DNA of 64,000 nucleotides from UBA11891 sp003533785 (lineage in GTDB: Bacteria; Bacteroidota; Bacteroidia; Flavobacteriales; Flavobacteriaceae): the NCBI GenBank assembly GCA_949511625.1, contig CATFEX010000012.1, forward strand, positions 7,795 to 71,794, written 5' to 3'. The notes beneath the pieces are model-generated. The model had not been told where the DNA came from. It did not search any database and was given only the letters and a program-made list of their open reading frames with translations. Shown in pieces: positions 8,142-18,018 of this stretch. Made by a program: the position numbers and the translations under genes. Position 1 is the stretch's first letter, and each line of letters begins with the position of its first letter.

Positions 8142-9742
8142 AGCAAATAATCTGTAGATATAAAATTGGACTCGTTGGAATTGAGAAGCGTTTCTAAAAT
8201 CTCATTGTTGTAGGGAGTGTCCTTCGACGCTACAAAAGTTCGAATAGAAAAAGACCGCAACGCATCATAAACACTTAAAGTGCTAACTGCTGAGTTTTTT
8301 CGACCTGTGAATGGATACACATCAGGACCACGCTGACAAGCGCTATTCAAATTTACTCGACAAACCAGATTGGCTAGGGTGTCGATAAGGGGTCCTATTT
8401 TACGAACATCGCGACCAAACAGACTCACCTGCTGCCCGTATTCCGAGGCGGCCATGGCATCTAGAGGTTCACTGATGTCTGAATAGGGAATAATCGGAAT
8501 GACAGGGCCAAACTGTTCTTCGTGATATACACGCATTTCTTTATTCACGGGGTACAACACCGCGGGGAAAGAGTAATTGTGGGTGAGTTGTCCTCCTTTA
8601 TCGTTGATGATTTTTGCGCCTCCATCGACAGCGTCTTGGATGAGTTCCTGGATGTAAGCTGGTTTTCCTGGTTCTGGAAGTGGTGTTAGAAATACCCCCT
8701 CTTCCCATGGCAAACCGTACTTGAGAGCGTCAACGGCTTGGGCAAACTTTGTATTGAACTCCTCTACAATAGATTCATGAACAAACAGCATTTTCAAAGC
8801 GGTACAACGCTGCCCGTTGTAGGACAAGGTACCGGAGATACATTCTTTAACAGTGAGTTCCATGTCGGCGTCGGGTAGAATAATACCAGGATTCTTAGCT
8901 TCCAATCCCAAGACCAATCGCAAGCGATTTTTGTTGGGGTGTAAGTCTTGCAATGCCACTGCAGAAGAACTGTGACCTATCAAGGCCAATACATCAACTT
9001 TCCCAGTTTTCATAATGGGGGAGGCTATTTTTCGCCCGCGTCCGAATAATATATTTACCACCCCAGGAGGGAAACTTTCATGGAAAGCTTTTAAGAGAGG
9101 TGTGATCAGTAATACTCCGTGTTTGGCTGGTTTGAAAATAGTCGTATTTCCCATAATCAAAGCGGGTATCAATAGACAGAAAGTTTCATTTAGGGGATAG
9201 TTGTAGGGTCCCAAACACAAAACAACTCCCAAGGGACCTCTGCGAATGTGCGCATGAACGCCCCCCTCTTTATCAAATCGAGCCGAACGTCGATCTAGGT
9301 TTTTATAGGCCTCTAGAGTATCGTATATGTAGTCTACCGTTCGGTCAAATTCTTTTTGAGCATCGGCTTTATTTTTCTCTATTTCCCACATCAATAATTC
9401 CACCACTTCCTCGCGATGCAATTTCATTTTCTCAACAAAGTTGGATAAGCATTTTAATCGATCAGCAACTCGCATGGTAGGCCACAACCCTTGTCCACGG
9501 TGAAAGGCTTTTTCAGCGGCGTTCAGGGCTTCCAAAGCGACCTCCGTTTCCATATCAGGAATGGATCCCAACAGGGTGGGGCCAGGCTCTCCTTGTTCGT
9601 TTTCAGTATAAATAGTAGAATAAACTTCCGAGGTATTCCCTTTCCAAGTTTTCAATTCTCCATTGACAAGGTATTCGGTGCAATGTACCTGATTCTTAAA
9701 TCCTACTGTCTGATCAATGGATACAACTGTTGTGCTGCTCAT
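8138..9742 (-). CDS. gapN: GapN-like NADP-dependent aldehyde dehydrogenase
   Basis: 534-residue ALDH-superfamily enzyme most like non-phosphorylating glyceraldehyde-3-phosphate dehydrogenases, which yield 3-phosphoglycerate and NADPH. Catalytic Cys313 is in GQRCTALK, and the C-terminal VNLNSACQRGPDVYPFTGRK corresponds to the substrate-loop region of GapN. The usual LELGGK general-base motif reads LVLGLEAK: the position 34 residues before the cysteine is Gly279 and the nearest glutamate is Glu281. The N-terminus has an extension of about 20 residues ahead of the first conserved segment. A TAATTTTG promoter element lies 13 bases before the start. The GapN call is a family-level inference. Confidence 0.78.
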   Translation of the reverse strand: MSSTTVVSIDQTVGFKNQVHCTEYLVNGELKTWKGNTSEVYSTIYTENEQGEPGPTLLGSIPDMETEVALEALNAAEKAFHRGQGLWPTMRVADRLKCLSNFVEKMKLHREEVVELLMWEIEKNKADAQKEFDRTVDYIYDTLEAYKNLDRRSARFDKEGGVHAHIRRGPLGVVLCLGPYNYPLNETFCLLIPALIMGNTTIFKPAKHGVLLITPLLKAFHESFPPGVVNILFGRGRKIASPIMKTGKVDVLALIGHSSSAVALQDLHPNKNRLRLVLGLEAKNPGIILPDADMELTVKECISGTLSYNGQRCTALKMLFVHESIVEEFNTKFAQAVDALKYGLPWEEGVFLTPLPEPGKPAYIQELIQDAVDGGAKIINDKGGQLTHNYSFPAVLYPVNKEMRVYHEEQFGPVIPIIPYSDISEPLDAMAASEYGQQVSLFGRDVRKIGPLIDTLANLVCRVNLNSACQRGPDVYPFTGRKNSAVSTLSVYDALRSFSIRTFVASKDTPYNNEILETLLNSNESNFISTDYLL

Positions 9743-9755
9743 TTATTTTTTGTTT

Positions 9756-9763
9756 CAAAATTA
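9756..9763 (-). promoter_or_regulatory. -7 promoter element for the gapN-like gene
   Basis: On the minus strand TAATTTTG matches the Bacteroidota -7 consensus TAnnTTTG exactly, 13 bases before the ATG at 9742. No good TTTG -33 element is seen at the expected distance, so this is a half-supported promoter. Confidence 0.4.
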
Positions 9764-9885
9764 CATAAAATAATTAAACGTTATTTAGGAATGTAGCATT
9801 ATATCCATAAAAAAACGTCCTTTTGATAAAGGCTATAGTGTTTTGTTGAATTCCGTATCTTTTGTTCCTATAATTCGGCAGAAAA

Positions 9886-11310
9886 ATGGTAAAAAAAATT
9901 GGCCTGCTTCTCGGCCCTTTGGTGTTCTTTTCACTTCAATACACCCCTCTTTTTTCTCTTTCGAACGAAGCTTTGCTGGTAGTGGCTTTGGCGGCTTGGA
10001 TGATTGTTTGGTGGATTACCGAAGCTGTATCCATTTCCGTCACAGCACTATTGCCTTTAGTTATCTACCCCTTATCAGGGCTAATGAGTGTTAATGAAGT
10101 TGGAGCGAATTATGGTAGTTCCATCGTATTTCTCTTTTTTGGGGGCTTTGTTTTGGCATTGGCCTTGGAAAAAGTGAATTTACATCGGAGAATTGCTCTC
10201 AGCATTATTCATCGAACAGGAACAACACCCAACCGTGTGATTTTGGGCTTTATGTTGGCTACTGGTTTTATGAGCATGTGGATATCCAATACAGCTAGTA
10301 CGGTGGTGATGCTTCCCATTGCCTTATCGGTGATTCAATTGTTGGTTCAGAGTGATTTTGAATTCACGGCGAACGAACAGCGTTTTTCCCTTTCAATTAT
10401 GCTGGGTATTGCGTTTTCTGCCAATGCTGGAGGAATCGCAACGGTCATTGGAACGCCTCCCAATTCGGTCCTAATTGGACTACTGGAAAATGAATACAAC
10501 ATTCAAATTTCTTTTTTTAAATGGATGTTGATCGGCTTGCCTTTTTCATTATGTCTTATCGGGCTGATCTATTTCTTATTTACCCAAGTTTTGTTTTCAA
10601 ATACCGGAATTGTATTCAAAACGGATGAAGACGTAATTGCACAACAATTGCAGGAATTGGGTCCTCTTCGTCGGGATGAAAAACACGTTTTAGTGGTTTT
10701 CGCATTAATGGTCTTCTTTTGGGTGTTTCGAACTCTAATCAATAGCTATATCCCCACACTGGGACTCACCGATACGATTATCAGTGTGGGAGGGGCCATT
10801 GCGCTTTTTTCCATCCCAAGTGATTTTCGAAACGATCGTTTTATATTGGAATGGAAAGACACTCAGCGGTTGGCATGGGGAATATTAATTTTATTTGGTG
10901 GAGGCTTGGCCTTGGCTAAAGGAATGGCCCAAACAGGGATTGTCTCTGCGATCACTGATGTAATTTCTCAAGCCGATTTTAATGTCTTACTCACTGTTTC
11001 ACTACTTATTGCATTGATGCTATTCATGACCGAATTGATATCTAACGTGGCCCTTGTTGCTGTCCTGTCCCCTGTAATTGCAGGTATTGCAATGGGATTA
11101 GACATCCCCATAATCTACATGCTTATTCCAGTGACCATGGCCAGCAGCTGCGCTTTCATGCTCCCCATGGCCACTCCCCCCAATGCCATAGTATTTGCTA
11201 GTGGATATATCAAGGTATCACAAATGGCGCGTGCAGGAGTATTGATTAATTTGTTGGCGATAGTGCTTTTGATTTTACTATACCAGTTTGCACTCCCTTT
11301 GGTCTTTTGA
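9886..11310 (+). CDS. SLC13/DASS-family anion:sodium symporter
   Basis: 474-residue polytopic inner-membrane protein with about 11-12 hydrophobic segments. The two DASS substrate-binding hairpins are visible: WISNTASTVVMLPI near residue 130 with GIATVIGTPPNSV near 190, and a second repeat with ELISNVALVAVLSP followed by MLPMATPPNAIVF near 430. SNT and TPPN motifs are characteristic of sodium-coupled carriers of dicarboxylates, citrate or sulfate. The substrate cannot be assigned. The gene is transcribed alone and converges on ilvA with one base between the stops. The ATG at 9886 is chosen because TM1 starts directly after it; a different-frame ORF from 9843 has no family match. Confidence 0.9.
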   Translation: MVKKIGLLLGPLVFFSLQYTPLFSLSNEALLVVALAAWMIVWWITEAVSISVTALLPLVIYPLSGLMSVNEVGANYGSSIVFLFFGGFVLALALEKVNLHRRIALSIIHRTGTTPNRVILGFMLATGFMSMWISNTASTVVMLPIALSVIQLLVQSDFEFTANEQRFSLSIMLGIAFSANAGGIATVIGTPPNSVLIGLLENEYNIQISFFKWMLIGLPFSLCLIGLIYFLFTQVLFSNTGIVFKTDEDVIAQQLQELGPLRRDEKHVLVVFALMVFFWVFRTLINSYIPTLGLTDTIISVGGAIALFSIPSDFRNDRFILEWKDTQRLAWGILILFGGGLALAKGMAQTGIVSAITDVISQADFNVLLTVSLLIALMLFMTELISNVALVAVLSPVIAGIAMGLDIPIIYMLIPVTMASSCAFMLPMATPPNAIVFASGYIKVSQMARAGVLINLLAIVLLILLYQFALPLVF

Positions 11311-11311
11311 G

Positions 11312-12559
11312 CTAGACTAGAAACTGATATAAATCGGGTTGGTCATTTAAATATTCCCCATAGAAACCTTCGGCTTTCATTCGCGCCACAAGGGGAACAA
11401 AATCTTCAGCCGATTTAATTTGAATACCCACCACAGCGGGGGCATTCACGCGACTGTTTTTTTTAGAATATTCAAAAAACGTAATGTCGTCGGTAGGACC
11501 TAAAATTTTATTGACAAAATCCTTGAGAACTCCTGAACGTTGCGGAAAGCGGACAATGAAATAGTGTTTAAGGTTTTGATGCAACAAGGCGCGTTCTTTG
11601 ATTTCGGGAGTACGAGTGATGTCGTTGTTTCCCCCACAAATAAGAACTCCTACCTGTTTCCCTTTAAGCTTAGCTTGGTACTGTTCTATTGCGGATAAAG
11701 CCAGGGCCCCGGCAGGCTCGGCTACAATTCCTTCTTTATTGTACAAATCCAAGATCTCCTGACAGATCCGACCTTCCTCAACAATCAAGCAATCGTCTAA
11801 GTGAGTCTGGCAAATTTGAAAACTTAATGCACCTACTTTTTTGACCGCAGCGCCATCGACAAATTTATCGATGCTGCGCAAAGCGGTTATTTTTTTGTTT
11901 TGTAGCGATTGATACATGGAAGGGGCCCCTGCGGGTTCCACTCCAATAATTTTAGTCTGTGGTGAGAGCGCTCTAAAAATGGTTATCATACCAGACACTA
12001 GCCCTCCGCCTCCAACAGGAACAAAAATGTAGTCTAAGGGTTTTTTAGCTTGATTGATGATTTCGAGTGCCATCGTTGCTTGCCCCTCTATCACATCCAA
12101 GTCATCAAAGGGATGGATAAACGGCGACTGATTTTCCTCCTGAAACTGACGAGCGGCTTTTTGGGAATCATCGTAGGTGTCACCTTCTAGCCGAATACGA
12201 ACAAATTTACCCCCAAACATCCGAACCTGTTCAATTTTCTGGCGCGGTGTAGGTAACGGCATAAAGACGGTTCCTTTGATTTGTAAGTCTCGGCAAGAAA
12301 AAGCAAAGCCTTGCGCGTGATTACCTGCACTTGCACATACCAATCCTTGTTTGCGCTCGGCAGGAGTTAGCGTTACAATTTTATTATAAGCACCACGAAT
12401 TTTAAAGGATCGGACTTGTTGCAAATCCTCGCGTTTGAGATACACATCGGCCTCCATCTTCTGTGACCAGCGTTCCAACCATTGAAAAGGAGTCTCCAGT
12501 ACAACGGAATGCAGTCGCTTTTGGGCTTCTCGAGCTCCCTCAAGGCTTGGCAGTTGCAT
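11312..12559 (-). CDS. ilvA: threonine ammonia-lyase (threonine deaminase)
   Basis: PLP enzyme converting threonine to 2-oxobutyrate for isoleucine synthesis. The PLP lysine is Lys53 in SFKIRGAYNK, and the glycine-rich phosphate loop PVGGGGLVSG is near residue 183. After the catalytic domain a single C-terminal ACT-like regulatory segment follows (from about residue 330), so this is the roughly 415-residue Bacillus-type rather than the 514-residue E. coli type with two ACT-like repeats. Last gene of the ilv operon, 3 bases after ilvC. With cimA in the neighbouring leu operon, the organism may have two sources of 2-oxobutyrate. Confidence 0.93.
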   Translation of the reverse strand: MQLPSLEGAREAQKRLHSVVLETPFQWLERWSQKMEADVYLKREDLQQVRSFKIRGAYNKIVTLTPAERKQGLVCASAGNHAQGFAFSCRDLQIKGTVFMPLPTPRQKIEQVRMFGGKFVRIRLEGDTYDDSQKAARQFQEENQSPFIHPFDDLDVIEGQATMALEIINQAKKPLDYIFVPVGGGGLVSGMITIFRALSPQTKIIGVEPAGAPSMYQSLQNKKITALRSIDKFVDGAAVKKVGALSFQICQTHLDDCLIVEEGRICQEILDLYNKEGIVAEPAGALALSAIEQYQAKLKGKQVGVLICGGNNDITRTPEIKERALLHQNLKHYFIVRFPQRSGVLKDFVNKILGPTDDITFFEYSKKNSRVNAPAVVGIQIKSAEDFVPLVARMKAEGFYGEYLNDQPDLYQFLV

Positions 12560-12562
12560 TCC

Positions 12563-14038
12563 TTACACAATTTTTTTCATGGCTGTCATAGAAGCGCGAA
12601 GCTCATACCCAATCAATTCAACAGGGTGGTAACGAATAATGTCATTGATTTGGATCAATTGTTGGTTATCAACTCCGTTGTCCTGATTGGCCCCATAGGA
12701 ACTGCCAATTACATCGGTATCGATGGATTTCATAAAGTCTTCCAATAAAGGTTTTGCAGCATGATCGAATAAATAACAGCCGTATTCAGCGGTATCTGAA
12801 ATCACTCGATTCATTTCAAATAATTTTTTTCTGGCAATGGTATTGGCGATTAATGGGGTTTCGTGCAGCGACTCATAATAGGCCGATTCTTCTTTGATTC
12901 CCGAAGCGACCATCGTATCGAATGCCAATTCAACACCCGCGCGAACAAAAGCAATCATCAATACCCCATGATCAAAAAATTCTTGTTCCAAAATCTCCTG
13001 ATCTGTATTTGCTGTTTTTTCAAAGGCTGTTTCGCCTGTGGCAGCGCGCCAAGTCAAAAGGTTTACATCGTCGTTAGCCCAATCTTCCATCATTGTCTGA
13101 GAAAAATGACCCGACATGATGTCATCCATATGTTTATGAAAAAGGGGGGCAAGGATCTTTTTCAATTGCTCTGAAAGTTCAAAAGCTTTCACTTTGGCAG
13201 GATTGGACAAACGGTCCATCATATTGGTAATTCCACCGTGTTTAAGTGCCTCAGTGATGGTTTCCCAGCCATATTGGATCAATTTAGAAGCATACCCGGC
13301 GTCTATTCCCTTTTCGATCATTTTATCAAAACAAAGGATGGAGCCGGTTTGCAAGACCCCACATAAGATCGTCTGTTCTCCCATCAAATCCGATTTGACC
13401 TCAGCAACAAAAGAGGATTCTAAAACACCGGCTCGATGGCCTCCTGTAGCTACTGCATAAGCTTTGGCTTGGGCCAAGCCCTGTCCTTGAGGGTCATTTT
13501 CAGGGTGTACCGCTATTAAAGTAGGTACTCCAAAGCCCCGCTTGTATTCTTCACGCACCTCAGAACCAGGACATTTTGGCGCTACCATAATCACTGTTAG
13601 ATCTTCGCGAACTTGTGTGCCTTCCTCAACGATGTTAAATCCGTGCGAGTAGGATAGAGTCGCTCCTTTCTTCATTAAAGGCATGACCGCTTTCACCACG
13701 GAAGTATGGTTTTTGTCCGGCGTTAGATTGATGACCATATCGGCAGAAGGAATCATCTCCTCATAGGTGCCTACTGCAAAGGAATTATCTACCGCATTTT
13801 GATAGGACGCTCTTTTATTGTCAATGGCTCCTTGACGAAGCGTATAGGAAATATCCAAGCCGGAATCCCGCATGTTCAACCCCTGGTTAAGTCCTTGCGC
13901 ACCACAACCCACAATGACAATTTTTTTGCCTTTGAGTTCGGCTACGCCTTCACTAAATTCATCGGTTTCCATAAAACGACATTGCCCAAGTTGGTTTAAT
14001 TTTTCGCTTAAAGTGAGTTGGTTAAAATAATTAGCCAT
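12563..14038 (-). CDS. ilvC: ketol-acid reductoisomerase, class II
   Basis: NADPH- and Mg-dependent rearrangement and reduction of acetolactate or acetohydroxybutyrate. The 491-residue length indicates the long, class II form with a duplicated knotted domain, as in E. coli and plants. The Rossmann motif is visible as VIVGCGAQGLNQGLNMRDSG from about residue 38; SYTLRQGAI, just after it, is the cofactor-phosphate side. SYSHGFNI and the metal-site segments KSDLMGEQTILCG and AETAFD-type repeats are present. It lies 10 bases after ilvN. Confidence 0.95.
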   Translation of the reverse strand: MANYFNQLTLSEKLNQLGQCRFMETDEFSEGVAELKGKKIVIVGCGAQGLNQGLNMRDSGLDISYTLRQGAIDNKRASYQNAVDNSFAVGTYEEMIPSADMVINLTPDKNHTSVVKAVMPLMKKGATLSYSHGFNIVEEGTQVREDLTVIMVAPKCPGSEVREEYKRGFGVPTLIAVHPENDPQGQGLAQAKAYAVATGGHRAGVLESSFVAEVKSDLMGEQTILCGVLQTGSILCFDKMIEKGIDAGYASKLIQYGWETITEALKHGGITNMMDRLSNPAKVKAFELSEQLKKILAPLFHKHMDDIMSGHFSQTMMEDWANDDVNLLTWRAATGETAFEKTANTDQEILEQEFFDHGVLMIAFVRAGVELAFDTMVASGIKEESAYYESLHETPLIANTIARKKLFEMNRVISDTAEYGCYLFDHAAKPLLEDFMKSIDTDVIGSSYGANQDNGVDNQQLIQINDIIRYHPVELIGYELRASMTAMKKIV

Positions 14039-14048
14039 GTTTATCTTG

Positions 14049-14591
14049 TTATTTGTTCTTTTTAAAAGTATTTAATATTTCGGAAATCCCCATTTTAGAT
14101 TTGGTAACAGAGATACGGCCTGAACGGACAAACTGAAGCAGTCCGTAGGGGGCTAAATCGTTGTATAGTTTTTCGGTCTCGTGACGAAAACCCGTTTTTT
14201 CAATGACAAAAAATTCGGGAGATACCGTGACAATATTAGCATGACTCTCCTTGATCACATTTTGAATGTGTCGTTCTTCAAACAAAGCGCTGGATTTGAC
14301 TTTATAGAGGGCTGATTCTTGAAAAATAGTTTCTTCATCTGTATGGTAAAAGGCTTTGATTACATCTACTTGCTTTTCTATTTGCCCTACAATTTTTTTG
14401 ATTTTTGTTTGTGTCATTTGAACCACGATCACAAAACGGAAGACATTTTTAATTTCCGAAGGAGAGGTCGAAAAACTTTCAATGTTAATGTGACGTTTGA
14501 GAAAAATAGCCGAAATACGATTGAGCAAGCCAATGTTATTTTCAGAATAGATTGATATGGTATACAGTTGTTTCTCTTCCATCTTATTCAA
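14049..14591 (-). CDS. ilvN: acetolactate synthase small (regulatory) subunit
   Basis: Regulatory partner of IlvB. An N-terminal ACT domain is evident from YTISIYSENNIGLLNRISAI and NIESFSTSPSE, which forms the valine-binding site in the family, and a C-terminal ALS_ss_C-like domain follows. About 180 residues is normal. The listed start MNKMEEKQ overlaps the ilvB 3' end by 8 bases; a second in-frame ATG three codons later (14582) would remove the overlap and is equally possible. Confidence 0.9.
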   Translation of the reverse strand: MNKMEEKQLYTISIYSENNIGLLNRISAIFLKRHINIESFSTSPSEIKNVFRFVIVVQMTQTKIKKIVGQIEKQVDVIKAFYHTDEETIFQESALYKVKSSALFEERHIQNVIKESHANIVTVSPEFFVIEKTGFRHETEKLYNDLAPYGLLQFVRSGRISVTKSKMGISEILNTFKKNK

Positions 14592-16290
14592 GCCTTATGT
14601 CTGAAACCGAGGCGCCTGAAGGAATCATCGGAAACACATTATCTTCTTTTTCAACACACACTTCCAGAAAATAGGGCTTTTCTGAGGCGATCATTGCTTG
14701 AACAGCTCCATCTAAATCTTCCCGTTTGGAAACCGATTGTGCATCGATATGGTAGGCTTTGGCAATACTGACAAAATCGGGATTGATCATTTCTGTAGAA
14801 GCATAGCGCTTGTCAAAAAAGAGCTGCTGCCACTGCCGAACCATCCCCAAGAAATCGTTATTTAAAACGACGATCTTTACTGGAATTTGACCTTGAAAAA
14901 TAGTTCCCAATTCTTGGATGGTCATTTGATAGCCCCCATCGCCAATCACAGCAACCACTTCCCGTTCCGGAGCACCCATTTTGGCGCCGATGGCTGCTGG
15001 AAGCGCAAATCCCATTGTTCCCAGTCCACCCGAGGTAACATTGCTTTTAGATTTGACAAATTTGGCATAGCGACAGGTTACCATTTGATGCTGTCCCACA
15101 TCGGTAACAATCACGGCGTCGCCTCCCGTATGTCGGTTGATGGCTTCTACTGCCTCTCCCATAGTCAAACCGGTTTTGGTTGGATTCAAATCCTGATGGA
15201 TTACTTTTTGGTATTCGGTTTTTTGATGTCCCTCAAAAACAGCCAACCATTCTGGGTGGCTATTGGCTATCACCAAAGGAAGCAACTGAGCAAGGCTCTC
15301 TTTGCAATCCCCAAGAACGGCTATATCTGCCGTTACGTTTTTATTCACTTCGGCTGGATCAATTTCAAAATGAATGACTTTAGCTTGTTTAGCATAGGTA
15401 TCTAAACTCCCGGTCACCCGATCGTCAAATCGCATTCCAATCGCGAGTAATAAATCGCATTCATTGGTTAACAAATTAGGACCATAGTTTCCGTGCATTC
15501 CCACCATCCCAACATTCAAAGGATGAGCAGTAGGTAGGCCCGAAAGTCCGAGTATCGTCCAAGCGGCTGGAATCCCTGTTTTCTCAACCAAGGCTTTAAA
15601 TTCTTCCTCGGCATTACCAAGCAGTACGCCTTGTCCCCAAACGATCATGGGTTTCTTAGCCGCATTTATCAATTCCGCAGCTGCTATTAGCGACTCTTTT
15701 GTGAGCGTTGGCTTGGGAACATAGCTTCGAATACCTGTACAGGTCTCATAGGAAAAATCGAAAAAATCGAACTGAGCATTCTTGGTAATATCAATCAATA
15801 CCGGTCCGGGACGACCCGAACGAGCAATGTAGAATGCCTTTGCCATAATTTCTGGAATTTCTTCGGCATGTGTAACTTGGTAATTCCATTTGGTTACCGG
15901 GGTGGATATACCAATGATATCCGTTTCTTGGAAAGCATCGGAACCCAATAAATGAGCCGCTACCTGACCAGTGATGCAAACCATTGGAGTAGAATCAATT
16001 TGCGCATCGGCAATACCCGTCACCAAGTTGGTGGCACCCGGGCCAGAGGTAGCCATAGCAACCCCAACACGTCCCGAGGTACGGGCATAGCCTTGGGCCA
16101 TATGAGTGGCTCCTTGTTCGTGTCGGGTTAAGACATGATTGAGTTGGTCTTGGAACTTGAATAATTCGTCATAAATGGGCATAATCGCACCGCCAGGGTA
16201 GCCATACACCAAATCCACTCCTTCCTCAAGAAGGCAGCGAATTACAGCTTCGGCTCCCGAAATGTGCATTTTTTTGTTTGTTGTTGCCAT
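14584..16290 (-). CDS. ilvB: acetolactate synthase large (catalytic) subunit
   Basis: TPP- and FAD-dependent condensation of two pyruvates, or of pyruvate and 2-oxobutyrate, the first common BCAA step. The 568-residue protein has the three ALS domains. It shows the catalytic-Glu region LTRHEQGATHMAQGYAR near residue 57, and the TPP motif beginning GDGGYQMT and ending in LNNDFLGMVRQWQ near residues 445-480. The start is 3 bases after ilvD. The antisense ORF at 14887-15405 is a shadow with no family features. Confidence 0.95.
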   Translation of the reverse strand: MATTNKKMHISGAEAVIRCLLEEGVDLVYGYPGGAIMPIYDELFKFQDQLNHVLTRHEQGATHMAQGYARTSGRVGVAMATSGPGATNLVTGIADAQIDSTPMVCITGQVAAHLLGSDAFQETDIIGISTPVTKWNYQVTHAEEIPEIMAKAFYIARSGRPGPVLIDITKNAQFDFFDFSYETCTGIRSYVPKPTLTKESLIAAAELINAAKKPMIVWGQGVLLGNAEEEFKALVEKTGIPAAWTILGLSGLPTAHPLNVGMVGMHGNYGPNLLTNECDLLLAIGMRFDDRVTGSLDTYAKQAKVIHFEIDPAEVNKNVTADIAVLGDCKESLAQLLPLVIANSHPEWLAVFEGHQKTEYQKVIHQDLNPTKTGLTMGEAVEAINRHTGGDAVIVTDVGQHQMVTCRYAKFVKSKSNVTSGGLGTMGFALPAAIGAKMGAPEREVVAVIGDGGYQMTIQELGTIFQGQIPVKIVVLNNDFLGMVRQWQQLFFDKRYASTEMINPDFVSIAKAYHIDAQSVSKREDLDGAVQAMIASEKPYFLEVCVEKEDNVFPMIPSGASVSDIRLE

Positions 16291-16293
16291 AAT

Positions 16294-17970
16294 CTATTGG
16301 TCTGTAACACACCCTTCAGAGGCGGTTGCAACGTTCTTAATATATTTGAACAATACCCCTTTACTAAACTTATAGGGGGGTTGTTTCCATTTTTTTCTTC
16401 GATTTTCCAATTCGGCTTCGGATAGAGCCACGTCTAGCGTATTGGCTTCGGCATCGATTGTGATTTCGTCTCCAGTCTCCACAAGACCAATCGGGCCTCC
16501 TTCTTGGGCTTCAGGAACAATGTGCCCCACCACAAAACCGTGGGTTCCTCCAGAAAAACGCCCATCCGTAATCAAGGCGACAGACTTTCCCAGTCCCACT
16601 CCCATAATAGCAGCTGTCGGTTTGAGCATCTCTGGCATACCCGGGCCTCCTTTGGGACCTTCGTAGCGAATCACTACCACTTCTCCTGCTTGTACCTCCC
16701 CTTTTTTGATGCCTGCATTAGCTTCAAACTCTCCGTTGAATACTCGAGCTGGACCCTTAAATAACAAGCCCTCCTTCCCAGTGATTTTTGCCACTGAACC
16801 GCCAGGGGCTAGGTTTCCTTTCAGAATTCGAATGTGACCGGTGGGCTTGATGGGAGCCTCCAACGAGCGAATGATGGTTTGTCCTTCTTGTAAGGAGGGA
16901 AGGTCTGACAAGTTTTCTGCAAGAGTCTTTCCTGTGACTGTCATACAATCACCATGCAGCAATCCGTTATCCAACATGAATTTTAGTACGGCTGGAATTC
17001 CACCTACGGCATGTAGATCTTTCATCAAAAATTTACCGCTGGGTTTCAAATCTGCCAAAAAAGGAGTTGAATCACTAATCGCTTGAAAGTCATCGATTGT
17101 CAATTCAATTTCTGCTGCTTTGGCAATGGCCAAGAAGTGAAGGACAGCGTTTGTAGAACCTCCAAGTATGGCAATCAAACGCAGGGCGTTTTCCAATGCC
17201 TTCCGGGTAACAATATCTCGGGGTTTCAAATCTTTCTTCAGAAGTTCCAAAAGAGCTTCACCCACTTCATGACACTCCTCATTTTTTTCTTTACTAATCG
17301 CAGGGTTGGATGAATTATACGGAAGAGCCATGCCAAGTGCTTCAATGGCAGAAGCCATGGTATTGGCAGTATACATTCCCCCGCAAGCACCCGCACCAGG
17401 GCAAGCCTTTTTGATCACACTTTTAAATTCTTTCTCGTCTATGGTTCCTGCCACTTTCTCTCCCCAAGCTTCAAAAGCCGAGACCACATCCAATTCTTTC
17501 CCATTGTGGCATCCAGAGCCTATCGTTCCACCGTAGACCAATATACCGGGGCGGTTCAATCGCAACATCGCCATTAAGGCACCGGGCATATTCTTGTCGC
17601 AGCCCACTACGGTTACCACTCCGTCGTAGGACATGGCTTGCACCACGGTTTCCACAGAGTCGGCGATTACGTCCCTGGAGGGCAAGGAAAACCGCATTCC
17701 GGGTGTCCCCATAGAAATCCCATCACTCACACCAATCGTATTGAAAATCAAACCCACCATTTGATCAGCAGGCATGCCTTTTTTAATTTGCTCCGACAAT
17801 CCATTGAGGTGCATGTTGCAGGGGTTACCCTCATAGCCGGTACTGGCAATCCCAACGAGCGGCTTTTGAAAATCATCTTCTGTCAAACCAATAGCATGCA
17901 GCATTGCTTGTGCAGCGGGTTGCGTTGGATCTTGTGTGACCTGGTGGCTGAATTTTGTAAGATTATTCAT
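16294..17970 (-). CDS. ilvD: dihydroxy-acid dehydratase
   Basis: Fe-S enzyme that dehydrates dihydroxyisovalerate and dihydroxymethylvalerate to the 2-oxoacids. The 558 residues include the cluster-ligand contexts GYEGNPCNMH, VVGCDKNMPG and KACPGAGACGGMYTANTM. The substrate loop GPKGGPGMPEML and the C-terminal DGRFSGGTHGFVVGH are canonical. First gene of ilvD-ilvB-ilvN-ilvC-ilvA. A short BCAA-rich ORF (18057-18019) lies 48 bases upstream and may control the operon. Confidence 0.95.
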   Translation of the reverse strand: MNNLTKFSHQVTQDPTQPAAQAMLHAIGLTEDDFQKPLVGIASTGYEGNPCNMHLNGLSEQIKKGMPADQMVGLIFNTIGVSDGISMGTPGMRFSLPSRDVIADSVETVVQAMSYDGVVTVVGCDKNMPGALMAMLRLNRPGILVYGGTIGSGCHNGKELDVVSAFEAWGEKVAGTIDEKEFKSVIKKACPGAGACGGMYTANTMASAIEALGMALPYNSSNPAISKEKNEECHEVGEALLELLKKDLKPRDIVTRKALENALRLIAILGGSTNAVLHFLAIAKAAEIELTIDDFQAISDSTPFLADLKPSGKFLMKDLHAVGGIPAVLKFMLDNGLLHGDCMTVTGKTLAENLSDLPSLQEGQTIIRSLEAPIKPTGHIRILKGNLAPGGSVAKITGKEGLLFKGPARVFNGEFEANAGIKKGEVQAGEVVVIRYEGPKGGPGMPEMLKPTAAIMGVGLGKSVALITDGRFSGGTHGFVVGHIVPEAQEGGPIGLVETGDEITIDAEANTLDVALSEAELENRRKKWKQPPYKFSKGVLFKYIKNVATASEGCVTDQ

Positions 17971-18018
17971 AGATTATTACGAATTTAAAGGCACTCGTGG
18001 GCTTGTGGCACACACATC

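Noticed and set aside
14887..15405. 172-codon plus-strand ORF opposite ilvB
   Set aside because: Antisense to a highly conserved gene, with no recognisable domain; a shadow of ilvB codon usage. The same applies to the 165-codon ORF at 2491-2988 opposite leuC.
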